Source of the DNA: Nymphalis io
Lineage: Eukaryota; Arthropoda; Insecta; Lepidoptera; Nymphalidae
Direction: 5' to 3'
DNA length: 64,000 bases
Assembly (NCBI RefSeq): GCF_905147045.1
Contig: NC_065898.1
Coordinates: 10,788,001 to 10,852,000, forward strand
Below the pieces are notes generated by a model. The model was not told where the DNA came from. It was given only the letters and a program-made list of their open reading frames with translations, and did not search any database. Shown here piece after piece: positions 23,603-36,600 of this stretch. Made by a program: the position numbers and the translations under genes. Positions within the stretch are counted from its first letter, which is position 1, and every line of letters begins with the position of its first letter.

Positions 23603-23702
23603 GTTGCTTAGCAGCTATTAAGTTAAACACTGATTTCGCTCTCTCTGTCATTATTGATTTGCCATTCGAAAGAAAAGGACAGCATTGTTTAATTGATTCA
23701 AG
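23603..23702 (+). mobile_element. MITE-like repeat, copy 3
   Basis: GTTGCTTAGCAGCTATTAAG, then GTCATTATTGATTTGCC and ATTCGAAAGAAAAGGACAGC. Confidence 0.6.
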
Positions 23703-23989
23703 AATATGCTTAATTTCAAAATCTTAGTTCTTTATATATGCAAGTCAAACATGAGTAATGTGCAATGTACTCTTAGAAACCTTATATATATAATAAGCTT
23801 TAAGAATACCAATATGTATGTATAATTTGTAAGTTATTTTTTTATAAATATAATAATAAAATCTAATTAGTTAAACAACACATTTAATCGGTTAAATAAT
23901 GCCATGAAATAATATTCATATGTTAAATACGCTTTTTGAGATTTTATTTTAAAAGAAAATTCATGTACATTTTTATAAGTTTTTTTATT

Positions 23990-24152
23990 GAATAGGAAGC
24001 CGGACAAGCATATGGGCCACCTGATGGTTAGTGTTCACCAACGCCCATTCCTTACATTGGCATTGTAAGAAATTTTAACCATAGTTTACAGCACCAATGC
24101 GCCACCAACCTTGGGAACTAAGATGTTATGTCCCTTGTGCCTGTAATTATAT
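23990..24152 (-). mobile_element. SINE2 copy, 5'-truncated
   Basis: From AGGAAGCCGGACAAGCATAT to TTGTGCCTGTAATT, where the family sequence stops abruptly next to an unassigned ORF. Confidence 0.8.
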
Positions 24153-24400
24153 TATAATTTCTAAAAACATACGAAAGTAGCTTGGCACATCTGTCCATTT
24201 CTCTAAAAAACTTAGACTTGAGAAACACGAATAAAACAATGTCTCGAGATTTATGATCTAGTACTTTATCAAACATTCTCCGCCTGAACATGGGTTCTTG
24301 CGAACTTATTTCTACGTCTTGTGTAGCACATTGTAATCTCTTAGATTTATCGTTGTAATATGAAAAAAATCGTAGCAAACTGACTGACAGACCTAAAATT
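24150..24400 (-). other. unassigned protein-like ORF
   Basis: The minus strand encodes about 75 codons of well-mixed, charged sequence (KSKRLQCATQDVEISSQEP, MFRRRMFDKVLDHKSRD, LFVFLKSKFFREMDRCAKLL). It has no ATG in a good place. A TTTTAG upstream could be an acceptor, and downstream it runs into a truncated SINE2. I do not recognise it: it could be an exon, a gene relic or a fragment of an unknown element. Confidence 0.3.
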
Positions 24401-24664
24401 TTACTATTATAATATAATATTTACTAAATAAAATTAAACTATGAGTTTTGTTGTGCTCTTATAATGTTTTTACAATGAATCTATAAATCCCTCTAAGGAG
24501 AAAGGGGAAGCTTTAGCCCAGCAATGGGACATTTACTTTAGGACTTGGACTTGGGACTGTTACTTTACCATCAAATTGGTGACGCGAATTAAGCGATAAT
24601 TCTATCACTACAATCACTACAAGTAATCATGTTTTAAACTATCTTGTATAGCCAAATGTATATA

Positions 24665-24935
24665 ATAATAATATAATATCCTGGGACCTTATTCACACAC
24701 GGCTATCTTATCCCAAACTAAGCAGAGCTTGTAATATGGAAACCAGACAACTGATATACTACATATACTACTTTTCTTTTGTAAATACATACTTATATTG
24801 ATAAATATACCCAGACTCAGGACAAACAGACATTTTCATGCACACAAATGTCTGTCCTGGGTGGGAATCGAACCCAAAACCTTCAGCATGAAAGGCAAGT
24901 ATCTACCAACCACGCCAACCGGCTCGTCAAATGAT
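24665..24935 (-). mobile_element. SINE4, second copy
   Basis: Same order and boundaries as the copy at 46231, with small differences in the body and the head (GGTTTTGGGTTCGATTCCC). Confidence 0.8.
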
Positions 24936-25236
24936 ATATAATTACATTACACCTATTTAGATAATAAAATAAAAAGAAAATATTTCAAAACATGTTGCAA
25001 ATGATTTTGAAATGATTGGTTACAAATGTTAAATAAAATAGCATAAGAACAATATACTAGTAATTCCAAATTCAATGGTACGTAGCTAGTGTACAATTTT
25101 TCGAGCCGTTACCGAAGTGCTCGACACAGTTTCCACAGCTTAACGACTCTCAGCGCATCTCGACTTTGGCAACTCAATTATTAATTGGTATTAGCTTTTT
25201 GTCAGATGAATAAAAAATACCCCACGTTTCGGACTA

Positions 25237-25436
25237 CCCTTTCATCATTTCAGGTTTAATTTTCTCCACTATAGTGCTCCAATGTAGGTTGGAGATTTTC
25301 ATCCACTACATACATGTTTCCTCTCAATGTTTTTATTTACTGCCGAGCACGAGATTAATTAATGGTGCTTTCTCAGGTTTGGACTCTCAATCGTCGGTTA
25401 TGATTCTCGTCTTCTAACCACTGGGCCAACACGGCT
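25237..25436 (-). mobile_element. SINE1 copy, strongly diverged
   Basis: GTGCTCCAATGTAGGTTGGA, GAGCACGAGATTAATTAATG and TCTAACCACTGGGCCAACAC remain. Confidence 0.55.
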
Positions 25437-25439
25437 CTA

Positions 25440-26697
25440 TAAATATAATCTTAGTAAATAATCTATGGCTCTGGATATCAACAGTTCACTGGGTGTTTCA
25501 GTGACAGCTGACAAAAGGTCTGTAGGTTGCCTTATCACATCTTTCAGTTCATGCATTGGCCGTTTTAGTCAGTCGGATGAAACTGGTCTGATCGAATAAA
25601 CTAGTGCCCTCATATAGTATCGCCTCGCCCCTGTGGTACTTATTGAAGTGCCACAGTGCCATAGATAAGTTTTAATTGCATGTCCTTCATTCTATATGGC
25701 TGAGAGTGCATTCAGTGCAGTAGCTAATTTACCGCTCATGTGTCTATTCCTCTCCTTTGACAAAGATGAGCAGGCTACACATCGACGAACGTGGCGATCT
25801 GCAATTGATGTAATCGTAATTAGAACTAAATGGTAACAAATTTCTTCATAATTAGTTTTATGTCAGTACATAGTACAAAAAGAATATTAAAAATCAATTT
25901 AAAATTAGAATGACTAACAATAAGTCTTATATAATTATATAGAAATAACAATTAAAAATAGCCACCGCACAAATCAAGTTCGCGTGAAACGAAAAGGCTA
26001 GTAGCGTTTCCCGTTTTTATCGCAATTTCAATCCTCTGGACGAAACATGAATTAATACAGATAAAATGCAACGATTGAAGTGTTACATATTTTATAGAAG
26101 CATCGCTGCTAAATAATAATATGGGCTAGATGAACTCTTATTAAAAAGGAAATAGTCGCAAAATAACATAGTCAATTAATTTACTTGGATGATATTTTTA
26201 TATAAACTTTTCCTTCCATTACCTCTCCCCAGCGAACAAGCTTCATAAGAATTTTAATCTGCTGTAAAATGTTGTTTATTTTATTACCTACTCATTATAC
26301 AGCTATTGATATTTGTAACTAACTTATAACATTAGATAAATTAAAATTTAAATATTAATGATACTAGAACACGAAGAGACGAGAGGTAACTACCCGACAA
26401 ATATTCAAATTTATAATCCTTGTCCTTGTCATCCAACCATAATGAAAATGAAAATAAATCTAAAAATTGTAGCATTTCAAGTGTTAAGATATTTTTTAAA
26501 TATAATAAAGATATACGTTTTAAAGGTGAAATTTTATGAGACCAGTGCATATCTGATGCAAAAGTCATGTTCGCGTATCATATAGAAGCTCCATGAATAA
26601 AACATAGATAATGTCTCATGAGCCCTGAGGACGTTTATGAAAAATCAACTTGAGTTTGACTTTAATATATTTTGTTTATGTAGTGTTAGATATAAAA
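25440..26697. other. unassigned stretch, partly higher GC
   Basis: Positions about 25480-25830 are less AT-rich (CGCCTCGCCCCTGTGGTAC, CATCGACGAACGTGGCGATC) and may be an eroded retroelement. No protein motif was recognised. The remainder is AT-rich. Confidence 0.4.
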
Positions 26698-27000
26698 GCC
26701 GAGATGGTCTGGTGGTAAGAACGCGTGAATCTTAACCGATGATCGTGGGTTCAAGCCCGGGCAAACATCATTGAATTTTCATGTGCTAAATTTGTTATTA
26801 TGATTCATCTTGTGCTTGACGGTGAAAGGAAACATCGTGAGGAAACCTGCATGTGTCGAATTTCACAAAATTCTGCCACATATGTATTCCACCAACCCGC
26901 ATTCAAGCAACGTGGTGGAATAAGCTCCAAACCTACTCCTCAAAAAGTGAGAGGAGGCCTTAGCCCAGCAGTGGGACATTCACAGGCTGTTACTGTACTG
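26698..27000 (+). mobile_element. SINE1, full copy
   Basis: GCCGAGATGGTCTGGTGG head and a tail of three TACTG units. Flanks GTAGTGTTAGATAT and GTAATGTTAAATAT look like a diverged target-site duplication, again with AAAA before the head. Confidence 0.85.
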
Positions 27001-27097
27001 TACTGTAATGTTAAATATTAGGTACTTTGTCGTCTGTTTAATTCTATCTATGTCTATCAACGCGATGAACATTAGAAGAGGTAGTTTAAGGAGATTT

Positions 27098-27388
27098 ACT
27101 GGTGGTAGGGCTTTGTGCAAACTCGTCTGGGTAGGTATCACCCACTCATCAGATATTCTACCGCAAAAGAGCAGTACTTGGTATTGTTGTGTTCCGGTTT
27201 GAAGAGTGAGTGAGCCAGTATAATTACAGGCACAAGGGACATAACATCTTAGTTCCCAAGATTGGTGGCGGATTGGTGATGTAAGCGATGGTTAACATTT
27301 CTTACAATGCCAATGTCTATGGGCGTTGGCGTCCACTTACCATCAGGTGTCCATAAGCTCGTCCGCCTTCTTATTGAATAAAAAAAAA
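27098..27388 (+). mobile_element. SINE2, full copy
   Basis: ACTGGTGGTAGGGCTTTGTG to a short A-run after CTTATTGAAT. Lies about 100 bp after a SINE1 copy in the same orientation. Confidence 0.85.
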
Positions 27389-27939
27389 GGTTTCTTGTAA
27401 TGCAATAAGAAAAGATGCTCTTTTGATCTAAATTTTTACCTAATCGGATTGTTTTTAAGTGTCATTGTTTTTTGTATTCAATAAAAATTAAGTTGGCTAT
27501 ATAAATTTGGGTTTAAATCAACAAGTTGGGCTAAGAACAAACTACTGTATTTTTCACTTTTCTGCGGTGATTTCTTGCTTATTTTCTGTTGACGCAGATG
27601 TATATGGAGCGTCCACATCTTCCACAAGGGTAATATCACTAATTGCAAGTTTTACCTGTATAAATTGGTCCTATATTGATAAGTATTTTATTCCATAATT
27701 TCATTCAAAAACACTAAGTTACTATCATCAATCATATTAAAATTTCATTATGTAAATAATACAAGTTTGACAGCCTGGGCATGTATTTTGTTTGACTATA
27801 CGAATATTATATTGAAATTGTTTAAATATAACTTTAGGACACTTGCGAATAGAGACAATAACAATTGAATACTGATTTAAATATTATAAGTTAATGTTAA
27901 CTAAATATCATTTAATCTTTCTTCGTCGTCATGGTCGCC

Positions 27940-28200
27940 ATGTAGTATCACAAATGGTTCAGTGCAGATGGTATTCGCCTCACGAACGTTAGCCATTTGT
28001 CCCGATTTGTGGTGAGCCTGGTGCACTCATGTAAATGACCGCCAACAGTTGCCTTTATATGTTCAGTCCATCGTATGGGCGTCCTTTCACGTTCCACGTT
28101 CTGGAATGGTTGTGATATCCACCTTGCCTTGAACGATAAGGCGCTCCATGGAGCAATTTTTTTGCCGTGAGACGTGTCCAAAGAATGTTAATACGCGTTT
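27940..28200 (-). mobile_element. LINE ORF2 C-terminal fragment
   Basis: The minus strand encodes RTPIRWTEHIKATVGGHLHE, CTRLTTNRDKWLTFVRR and an upstream HGKKIAPW. This is the -RW(T/I)D-IK...W--- tail seen at the C-terminus of several insect LINE proteins. Only about 80 codons survive. Confidence 0.55.
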
Positions 28201-28751
28201 TCAAACCAGTGCCGAAAGACTCTTTAATTCTACATTACATATATGATATATTCTTCGTCCACTTAACATGAAATAAATTATATAATACGAGGCAAGCATT
28301 ACGTAGAAGTTACCTTAGGTATGCTGTGTGTTCTGTGTGCGTGAGGCTTTTATTATTAGTTTTCGTTTAATATATTTGTTTATATATTATTTTTAATTTG
28401 TTTACGCCCAATATAAATATAGTGTTCTTTAACGTTCAAGATACTCTATCAAATACAATTTTATATATTTTAGTTCTGTTATTGCCCTAGACCCTTGGAT
28501 ATAATAGTACTGTATTATTATACTATACAGTAGCTACTTCTAGTTAGAAGAGTGACGGTGCAAATCTTCGCCTTGATTCTGCTGACTTACAAACTGATAT
28601 AAGCTAAGCCTGTCCTATCCTATAAACACCATCAGCCAATTACAAAGTCACATCATGCACCGCACTACGGTGCATATCCATGCATTACCATAACTAATGT
28701 TCGCAGAAAAGGAATTACTGAAAAAGATTTACAGAAGTAAATATAGTAAAC

Positions 28752-28885
28752 TTTACTTTATACTTTATTGTACACCACAAAGAGAAAAATACTAAACATG
28801 GATACAGCCTAAATAAAAGTAGCATACAATTATGGCGACCTTATCGCTACAACAGCGATCTCTTCCAGGCAACCAACGGTGTAAG
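28752..28885 (+). repeat. dispersed repeat C, copy 2
   Basis: Contains CTTTATTGTACACC, then ATCGCTACAACAGCGATC and TTCCAGGCAACCAACGG. The minus-strand ORF over it is a shadow. Confidence 0.45.
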
Positions 28886-29559
28886 TAATAACTGATAGGA
28901 TATGAGTAAACTCCTAATACTACACATGAGCATCGTTTATCAACTATTGTTCCAAACAAGACGTCGTTCACTAATGACATATGTAAAAACCACTGATGTC
29001 TGGCGTTGAGACGTCAATCTAAAGCTTATGGTGGAATAGTACGTCATGTAAAAATTTATATAAGAGACCGTAGAGTTAACTAATAACCCAGCATCAAAGA
29101 TTTTGTCTTCGCATTTCAGAAATACGAAATAACTAATAAATTCCGTTTGCTGTTCTCCAGGCCGTCCATGTTCAACATTAGTTCCATTTATGACTGATCA
29201 CCTCTTAGCTGACACTCCCAATACAAATACTTCAGACGGATAACTTAGATGATAGAGCACCTTTGTCGCAATGCCCGAAGAGGATGTGAACTTAAACACT
29301 ATGTCAATATTATGTATGTGAAATAACTTTTTTTATTTAAAAAAAGTTCACTCTACTGTCAATTGTAACCACAAACATAATTTAAAATGTTATAAAGGAC
29401 AGAAGATGAATATATTAAACAGTTTTGTCTCAAATATTTAATGAGAAAATCACGGGATACAATCACAGTTTTTTTAATAGATTATTAGAAATTCCTGTTT
29501 TAAGAAAATGACTAACATTCCTATTTACTCCTCCAAATAAGCATAAAACTCGTTTCAGG

Positions 29560-29645
29560 GATGGAGAGAATAATAGCACAAGGAATCAGGATCGAACCTG
29601 CGACTTTTATATTGCTAGCCCATTAACTGTTGCGCTATTCATAGT
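29560..29645 (-). mobile_element. possible tRNA-derived SINE head
   Basis: The minus strand has TAGCGCAACAGTTAATGGGC (A-box-like) and GCAGGTTCGATCCTG (B box). The spacing is tRNA-like but it has no clear acceptor stem, and no second copy was recognised here. Confidence 0.4.
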
Positions 29646-30232
29646 ACATCCGTCTATAGTTTATAGGTAATTAATTAGACTAGTATCGAAATTAAATTGA
29701 TCTTTTGTATTCTAATCTTGCCTAAGAATAACGACTCTTATTATATGTTGACAGCAACAGGACAGGATTCAATGTTCAACAGGAAAAATTCAAGTTTATT
29801 TGACTTAATTTTTGGCGTTAAGACATGTTTAATTACTTAATTACTCGTTAATCGACTAAAGCACTAGGTTAGTCTGAACAAGGCGATAATCTTATAAGAA
29901 ATAACGATGGCGGTACACAAAATACATTAATAAAATAAAACCATTAATAACAATTCAGAAAATAATAAAATGTCGTCTCTGAAGTTATAAGAGAAATGTA
30001 AAACAGAATAAAAAAACAATTATTGTATAAATACGACAAGTAAAGGCAAACTTATTACGCCCAGTTTCCGATAACGCAAATTTATAACATCCTTACTGTG
30101 GCAAGGCATTCGTTTCTATTAAAAAAAATCAGGAAATATTTTTTACTTTGCCTATTAATGAATAAAAATTAAAAATACATATAAAACAGCGAACCTGTGG
30201 CATCGTCATCGAATGAGACTACCCATCTTTAC

Positions 30233-30530
30233 AGTAACAGCCTGTTAATGTCCCACTGCTGGGCTAAGGCCTCCTCTCCCTTTTGAGGAAAAGGCTTGGA
30301 GCTTATTCCACCACGCTGCTCCAATGTGGGTTGGTAGAATACACATGTGGCAGAATTGCAATGAAATTAGACACATGCAGGTTTCCTCACGATGTTTTCC
30401 TTCACCGTTAAGCACGAGATGAATTATAAACACAAATTAAGCACATGAAAATTCAGTGGTGCTTGCCCGGGTTTGAACCCACGATCATCGGTTAAGATTC
30501 ACGCGTTCTTACCACTAGGCCATCTCGGCT
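30233..30530 (-). mobile_element. SINE1, full copy
   Basis: AGTAACAGCCTGTTAATGTC (tail side) to CTAGGCCATCTCGGCT (tRNA head). Confidence 0.88.
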
Positions 30531-30794
30531 TTAGACGAGAGTGATTGAATACTTTTTGCTATGATGTCACTTGGGGATCACCCATCTCTTGAAACGTCAT
30601 CGGCTTTATTTTTAAAACGTTGAAATTATAAGTTTAGAATTATCTAGTGACTATATATTATTAGATATTATTTTATAGGGCTTATACAATTGACAAAATA
30701 CATATGATAAAAAGCGTAAAGTTGGTATTCGTTAATTTCCATACTGGATAAAATTTTCCTATTTTATTTATTTATTTATTTAGGATCACCAACA

Positions 30795-31012
30795 TGGCAT
30801 ACAGTAATAATTACAAATTAAAAGTTTACAAAGTAATAGGTCTAAGGGTATAAGTTGCCATGCTTATAGGTAACCACGACATGCAAAAATTACACTAAGT
30901 ATCTTAAATAATAATGAAAGAAAAGATAAATAAGTCAAAATTAAATTACACAATTTGGAAGGACAAAATATAGTAAGTATAAATATATACGTGGCATTAA
31001 TATTACAATACT
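30795..31012 (+). repeat. dispersed repeat A, copy 2
   Basis: Same blocks as 21337-21535 through GGCATTAATATTACAATA. Probably the 3' UTR of an unrecognised LINE. Confidence 0.6.
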
Positions 31013-32277
31013 ACTAAAATCTATATAATAACAAAATAAAGACTAACATTAATAAAACTGAGATTAGTTGTTATTAGCCAATTTTACTTTAATTTATTTG
31101 AGAAAAAGATTGTTTGCTAAATAATATATATTATATTATATTGTTATAAATATGTATACAAAATAGCTGGTGTCGTAAGTAACGTAATGACATCGAATGA
31201 ATGTTGTCTTTGATGTACACATACAACATTAAATATTATCATAAACCAAAAAAAACTTAATGTTATCCTTAATTAAACGTGTACAAAGCTAAGCTTATCC
31301 CAAAAATTAATATGTTTGATTCAATATTAGATAACTGAATAGGATTAATGGTCTTAGATTTAAGATTTGATATGGAAGTTAATAATATGTATGTACATTC
31401 ATTCATCATTTATAGTACTTATTTGGATTTTTAGCTTATTTTTGTTAATATTTCTTTCTATAATTACGATATTAATTATTTTTACTTATATTAATTAGCC
31501 TCGTGCTATATATACGTTTATGATTTTGTTATGTATATGTCGTGGTATCTTTTCACCGATTAAAGGTTACCCATTAAGGCAACCCTTAAATTAAATGCCA
31601 ATCATTTTAATTATTATATATGTTTAACATGTATAAGCTTGCATTGAGGGTAAGACCGACAAACACATATGGTGACAGTTAACTCCACTCACTTGTGTGT
31701 GCGTGGTATGAATTGTACATACTTCGTTGCTATACAAAGTAAAAAAATTAACAGCTTGTAAATGTCGTATTGTTGGGCTGAGGAATCTTCTTCCTTTTGA
31801 GGTGAAGGCTTGGAGTTTATTCCACCACGCGATGGTATCTCTACTTTAATTTATACAAGAAAATAACAAATTGTAAGTTTGCACTTATCAGTATATAAAA
31901 CATATTTTAAGTTCGTTATAAGTTTTAATTACTGTATAGTTTGTCTTACATATTCTGACTAAACGTCCGTCGAGTTGCTAAAGGAAGCCGCGAAAGTTCT
32001 AGAAACTCTAATCTGATATAGGATTGCATATAACATTTAGCAACACTCAACTCGGCTGGTATATTTAAATACTCTGTACATTTATTTAATTATTTATATA
32101 CCAAATGACTTATAAATGGAGAGAGGTGTTTTTGGAATGCGATGTTCTTTTGCAATGCTGCGCGTTTCAGAGAAAGTATTCATGTATAATTTTCTTGTAT
32201 AAGTAGCAGCGATTTGCAGTTTCATTCGCTCAAAAATACTTTTATCTCTGAGCACATCATTATTCTAATAATGTCCT

Positions 32278-32350
32278 CCAGACCGATTTCGGCCACGGCA
32301 GCCAATCACAAGAGAGACTAGCCAACTACGCAGGAGATATTATAGTGCAG
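32278..32350 (-). mobile_element. SINE3 3' fragment
   Basis: TCCTCCAGACCGATTTCGGC to GGAGATATTATAGTGC. Similar pieces lie at 57753-57845 (minus) and 3466-3545 (plus). Confidence 0.65.
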
Positions 32351-32945
32351 TGCAAACGAATTTAACGAATTGAAGTTGGTCCTGCGTTGTGTTCAACGAG
32401 TTGAACGAATTGAATTTACTTGAGATTTCCGATCAAATAATAAACGATGTCCAAGTAACTGTTTAATAAAAAAAATTAATTCAATATATTATATAAATAA
32501 AACACCAGAGTATGTTACACACACAAAAAAAAACATATTTAGCATAACATTCGTATGTACTATACGTAATAACTTCCAGCACTGAAATTGTATAGAATAA
32601 ATGCTTATTAAAACGGTTGATTTGAATTTTAGACAGACTAAATGTACTCCGCATATAAATAGAATATTTTATGTAAAAAAATCGAATGATTGTGTTTTTT
32701 TACAAACTCGCTTAAACTGAATGTATTCTGAGATGAAGCTCACATACTTACAGAAGATCAATCTTACTTAACATTGCACAATATGAGAATTGGGAGAGTT
32801 AAACGCTTCGTGCTAATAGGAGAGATGACGAAGTTTATGACGCTATTCATATACGTTTGCGTCTCTATACCATCCGTTAAGTAAAAAATATGTATACATA
32901 TTGTAAACACTTCCAGTTTTCAGACTCCGGAATGAAAACTCCGTA

Positions 32946-33066
32946 ACCGTAACCGTAACAGCCTGTGAATGTCCCACTGCTGGGCTAAAGGTCTCCTCTC
33001 CTCTTTTTGAGGAGAAGGTTTGGAGCTTATTCCACCACGCTGCTCCAATGCGGGTTGGTAGAATTC
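32946..33066 (-). mobile_element. SINE1 3' fragment with TTACGG-type tail
   Basis: Three CCGTAA units, then AGCCTGTGAATGTCCCACTG to GGGTTGGTAGAATTC. Confidence 0.75.
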
Positions 33067-33685
33067 ACTCAATCAATATTCAAATTTCAATCAAAAACTC
33101 AATATTTTTTATTGGCGCTACCTAACCCTTGGGATCACGAACTTATAAGTTAGTAATTAACCAACAAAGCAATTTACATTTAGTGCTATAATTAAATAAT
33201 AAATGAAAAAGTAACTCTGAGTAAGTACTCTGTCTGTCTTTTTTGTTTTCTCGGCTATAATAAAGCCGAATTTGATGAAATTTGGTATGAAACAAGCTCG
33301 AACCTCCTACCTTTTTATACCTAATACCTACTTTCAACTCCGTCTGACTGATACAGGGACGAAAACGCGGACAAAAAGTAGTCATTTATATATGAATATA
33401 GTAACAAAATAACTTTTCAACTCATAAGTATTTGCAAATTTTTTAGTGAATAAACGTTTTGCTTAAAAAAATATACCATAGTAAGTGCCCTATTGTTAGA
33501 AAATCGAGCAATCGTTATCCCTCGATTTGATTTACGAATGCCCTAAGACCTTACTTAGGTGTTAACGTTTTACCATTGAAACGAAATATATTACGTATTT
33601 ATCTCCATTCCTATTTCAAGCGCTTTTATATTAAACGATTTAACATTTATTCCATAAATTAAAGAAAAGCTATTTGTTTTTAAAT

Positions 33686-33698
33686 AAATTAAATACAT
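33686..33698. repeat. 13-bp target-site duplication, 3' side of RTE
   Basis: AAATTAAATACAT is identical to 36855-36867 on the other side of the element. Confidence 0.8.
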
Positions 33699-36600
33699 CA
33701 CCAGCCGAAAGACGTCCACTGCTGGACAAAGGCCTCCCCCAAGGATTTCCACGTTAGCCGATCTTGCGCTGCCCGCATCCAACGGCTTCCCGCGACTCGT
33801 TCTAAGTCGTCGGTCCACCTTGTAGGGGGCCTGCCCACGCTGCGTCTTCCGGTTCGTGGTCGCCACTCGAGAACCTTTCTGCCCCAGCGGCCGTCGGTTC
33901 TGCGAGCAATGTGCCCCGCCCACTGCCACTTCAATTTAGCAATTCTTCGGGCTATGTCGGTTACTTTGGTTCGCCTGCGGATTTCATCATTTCTGATTCG
34001 ATCTCGCAGAGAAACTCCGAGCATAGCCCTCTCCATTGCCCTTTGAGTGACCTTGAGCCTTCTTATGAGGCCCATTGTGAGCGACCACGTCTCTGATCCA
34101 TAAGTCATCACTGGCAACACACACTGGTCGAAGACTTTCGACTTGAGACACTGCGGTATTTGGGATGAGAAGATATCGTGTAGCTTCCCGAACGCTGCCC
34201 AGCCGAGTTGAATTCGACGATTGACCTCTTTCTCGAAGTTGGACCTACCTAGTTGGATGGTCTGACCTAGGTAGACATAGTTGTCTACAACTTCGAGTGC
34301 AGAATTTCCAACCTTGACTTGAGTGGGTGCAACATGGATGTTCGACATGATTTTCGTCTTGTCCATGTTCATTTTTAGACCCACTTGTTGGGAAACCCTG
34401 CTGAGGTCATCGAGCATAGTGCCGAGGTCTTCCAAGGTCTCAGCCATAATTACAATGTCATCGGCAAATCGAAGATGAGTGATGTACTCGCCGTTAATAT
34501 TGATGCCAAGTCCGTTCCAGTCCAGAAGCTTGAAAACATCTTCCAATGCAGCGGTAAACAGTTTCGGAGATATCACGTCTCCCTGTCTTACACCTCTCTG
34601 CAGTTGGATAGGTTTTGAGTTCTGATCCTGGAGTCGGATCGACATGGTGGCGTTCTCGTACAAGCACTTTAACACCCTGATATACCGATAATCAATTTGG
34701 CACCTTTGAAGAGAATTCAGCACGGCCCAGGTTTCGATCGAATCAAAGGCTTTCTCATAGTCCACAAACGCTAAGCAAAGTGGCTGGTTATACTCCTCAG
34801 TCTTCTGTATAACTTGCCGCAGCGTATGTATGTGGTCTATGGTGCTAAAGCCTTTCCGGAATCCGGCTTGTTCGGGTGGCTGGAAGTCGTCAAGTCTTTG
34901 CTCGAGACGATTCGTAATGACTCTCGAAAACAACTTGTAAACATGACTCAGCAGTGAGATGGGCCTGTAATTCTTCAGAAGGGTTTTATCACCCTTCTTA
35001 AAGAAAAGTACCACCACACCTCTGTGCCATGCTTTTGGCGTTTGACCTTTGGCAATGACGGAGTTAAAAAGCCTCTGAAGAGCCCTGAGGATCGGTGTAC
35101 CACCCGCCTTCAGAAGCTCGGCTGTAATACCATCATCACCAGGTGCCTTGTTGTTTTTGAGTTGTCCGAGAGCCATTCTAATCTCGAAAAGACTGACGTC
35201 CTGAAAATCTTCAGTGTAGTGTCGGGTTAGTCTTGCTCTGGGATCTGCAGCATGACTACTGACAGGTGATTGAGCTGTCGTGTACAGCTGACCGTAGAAC
35301 TTCTCAACCTCTTCCAACAGCTCAGATCTTGACGTGACTATTCTGCCATCCTCAGTTTTCAGCCTTGTCAGTTGACTCTGACCAACAGACAGATCTCTGG
35401 CGAACACTTTAGAGCCTTTGTTCCGCTCGATGGCCTCTTTAATGCGCATTGTATTAAATTGGCGAGTGTCGCGAGTTAGAGACTTTGAAATCCGTCTGTT
35501 GATCAGCCGATAGCCGGCAGCATCAGCTGGGGACGTCAGAATCATTTTCCGTCTTTCCTCCATAAGCCGTAGGGTAGAGGCAGAGATCTTTTTGGTTCCT
35601 TTTGTACGGCTGGTCTTGAAGGTCTTAGACCCAGCCGTACGGACAGTTTCCACAAGCCTGTCGTTGTATGTGTCCACTTCCTCGCAGTCTGCTAGGCAAT
35701 CGAATCGGTTTTGGAGTTCGAGCTGAAAGGCTTCGGGATTTCGGATTTGAAGAGGTGATGGTCGGAGCGTAGACTTCATCAGTCGGGACCTCTGGAGTTT
35801 AACATTGATATTTAACGAGCATCTTACGAGTCTGTGATCGCTCCCAGTTTTGACTGCATTGATCACGGAGACGTCATTAAATATTTGTCTTCTCGTCGAC
35901 AAGATGAAGTCTATCTCATTCTTGGTTTTCCCATCAGGGCTCACCCAGGTCCATTTACGCTGACCTGGCTTCTTGAAAAAGGAGTTCATCATAAAGAGTC
36001 CCTCCTTCTCCATAAAGTCGGCCAACATCTGGCCCCGAGTGTTGCGGTCTCCAATTCCATGAGGTCCCACCTTTAACTCATCACCGAATCGTTTGCCCAG
36101 CTTCGCGTTGAAGTCCCCCATTACAACAGTGAAATGAGTCTTGTTGGTATGTATGGCTTTAGATAAATCCTCATACATGACCTCAACCTCATCGTCGGAG
36201 TGTGTCGAAGTCGGCGCGTATACCTGTATGACCTTCAAAGAATACCGCTTGGTGATTCTGAGTATAAGGTACGCCACCCTAGCCGACACACTCTCGATTT
36301 TCACAACGTTGTTAACGAGGTACTTGTGGACTATGAACCCGACACCACCTTGAGACAGTTGATCGCCCTCTCGGAAATAGAGAAGGTTACCGGATTTCAG
36401 GATCATCGTATCCTCCCCCTGTCTTCGGACTTCGGATAATCCGACGATATCCCAGTGTAACCTGCTCAATTCTTCCTCCAGTTCGATGATCTTCTCGTCG
36501 GTCCGCAGTGTACGCGTGTTATATGTTGCCAGGGCCAGAGGTCGTCGGTGTTGGTAACACGAAATCTGCCGGGGATTCTTAGCACCCCCTGCCCCGCCGT

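Larger units (their letters stand above)
28201..30232. other. unassigned stretch with repeat C and a SINE-like head
   Basis: Apart from repeat C and the tRNA-like segment at 29560-29645, no feature is recognised. Confidence 0.5.
31013..33685. other. AT-rich stretch with SINE scraps
   Basis: Holds SINE1 scraps (31752-31833, 32946-33066), a SINE3 3' end (32278-32350) and a common repeat piece (33225-33370). No gene seen. Confidence 0.55.

Noticed and set aside
24118..24378. Calling the 86-codon minus ORF a definite gene
   Set aside because: There is no ATG at a sensible place and no family recognised, and the 3' end runs into SINE2. It is kept only as an unassigned feature.
33591..33929. 112-codon minus-strand ORF at the RTE 3' end
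   Set aside because: Out-of-frame shadow of the RTE C-terminus running into the flank.
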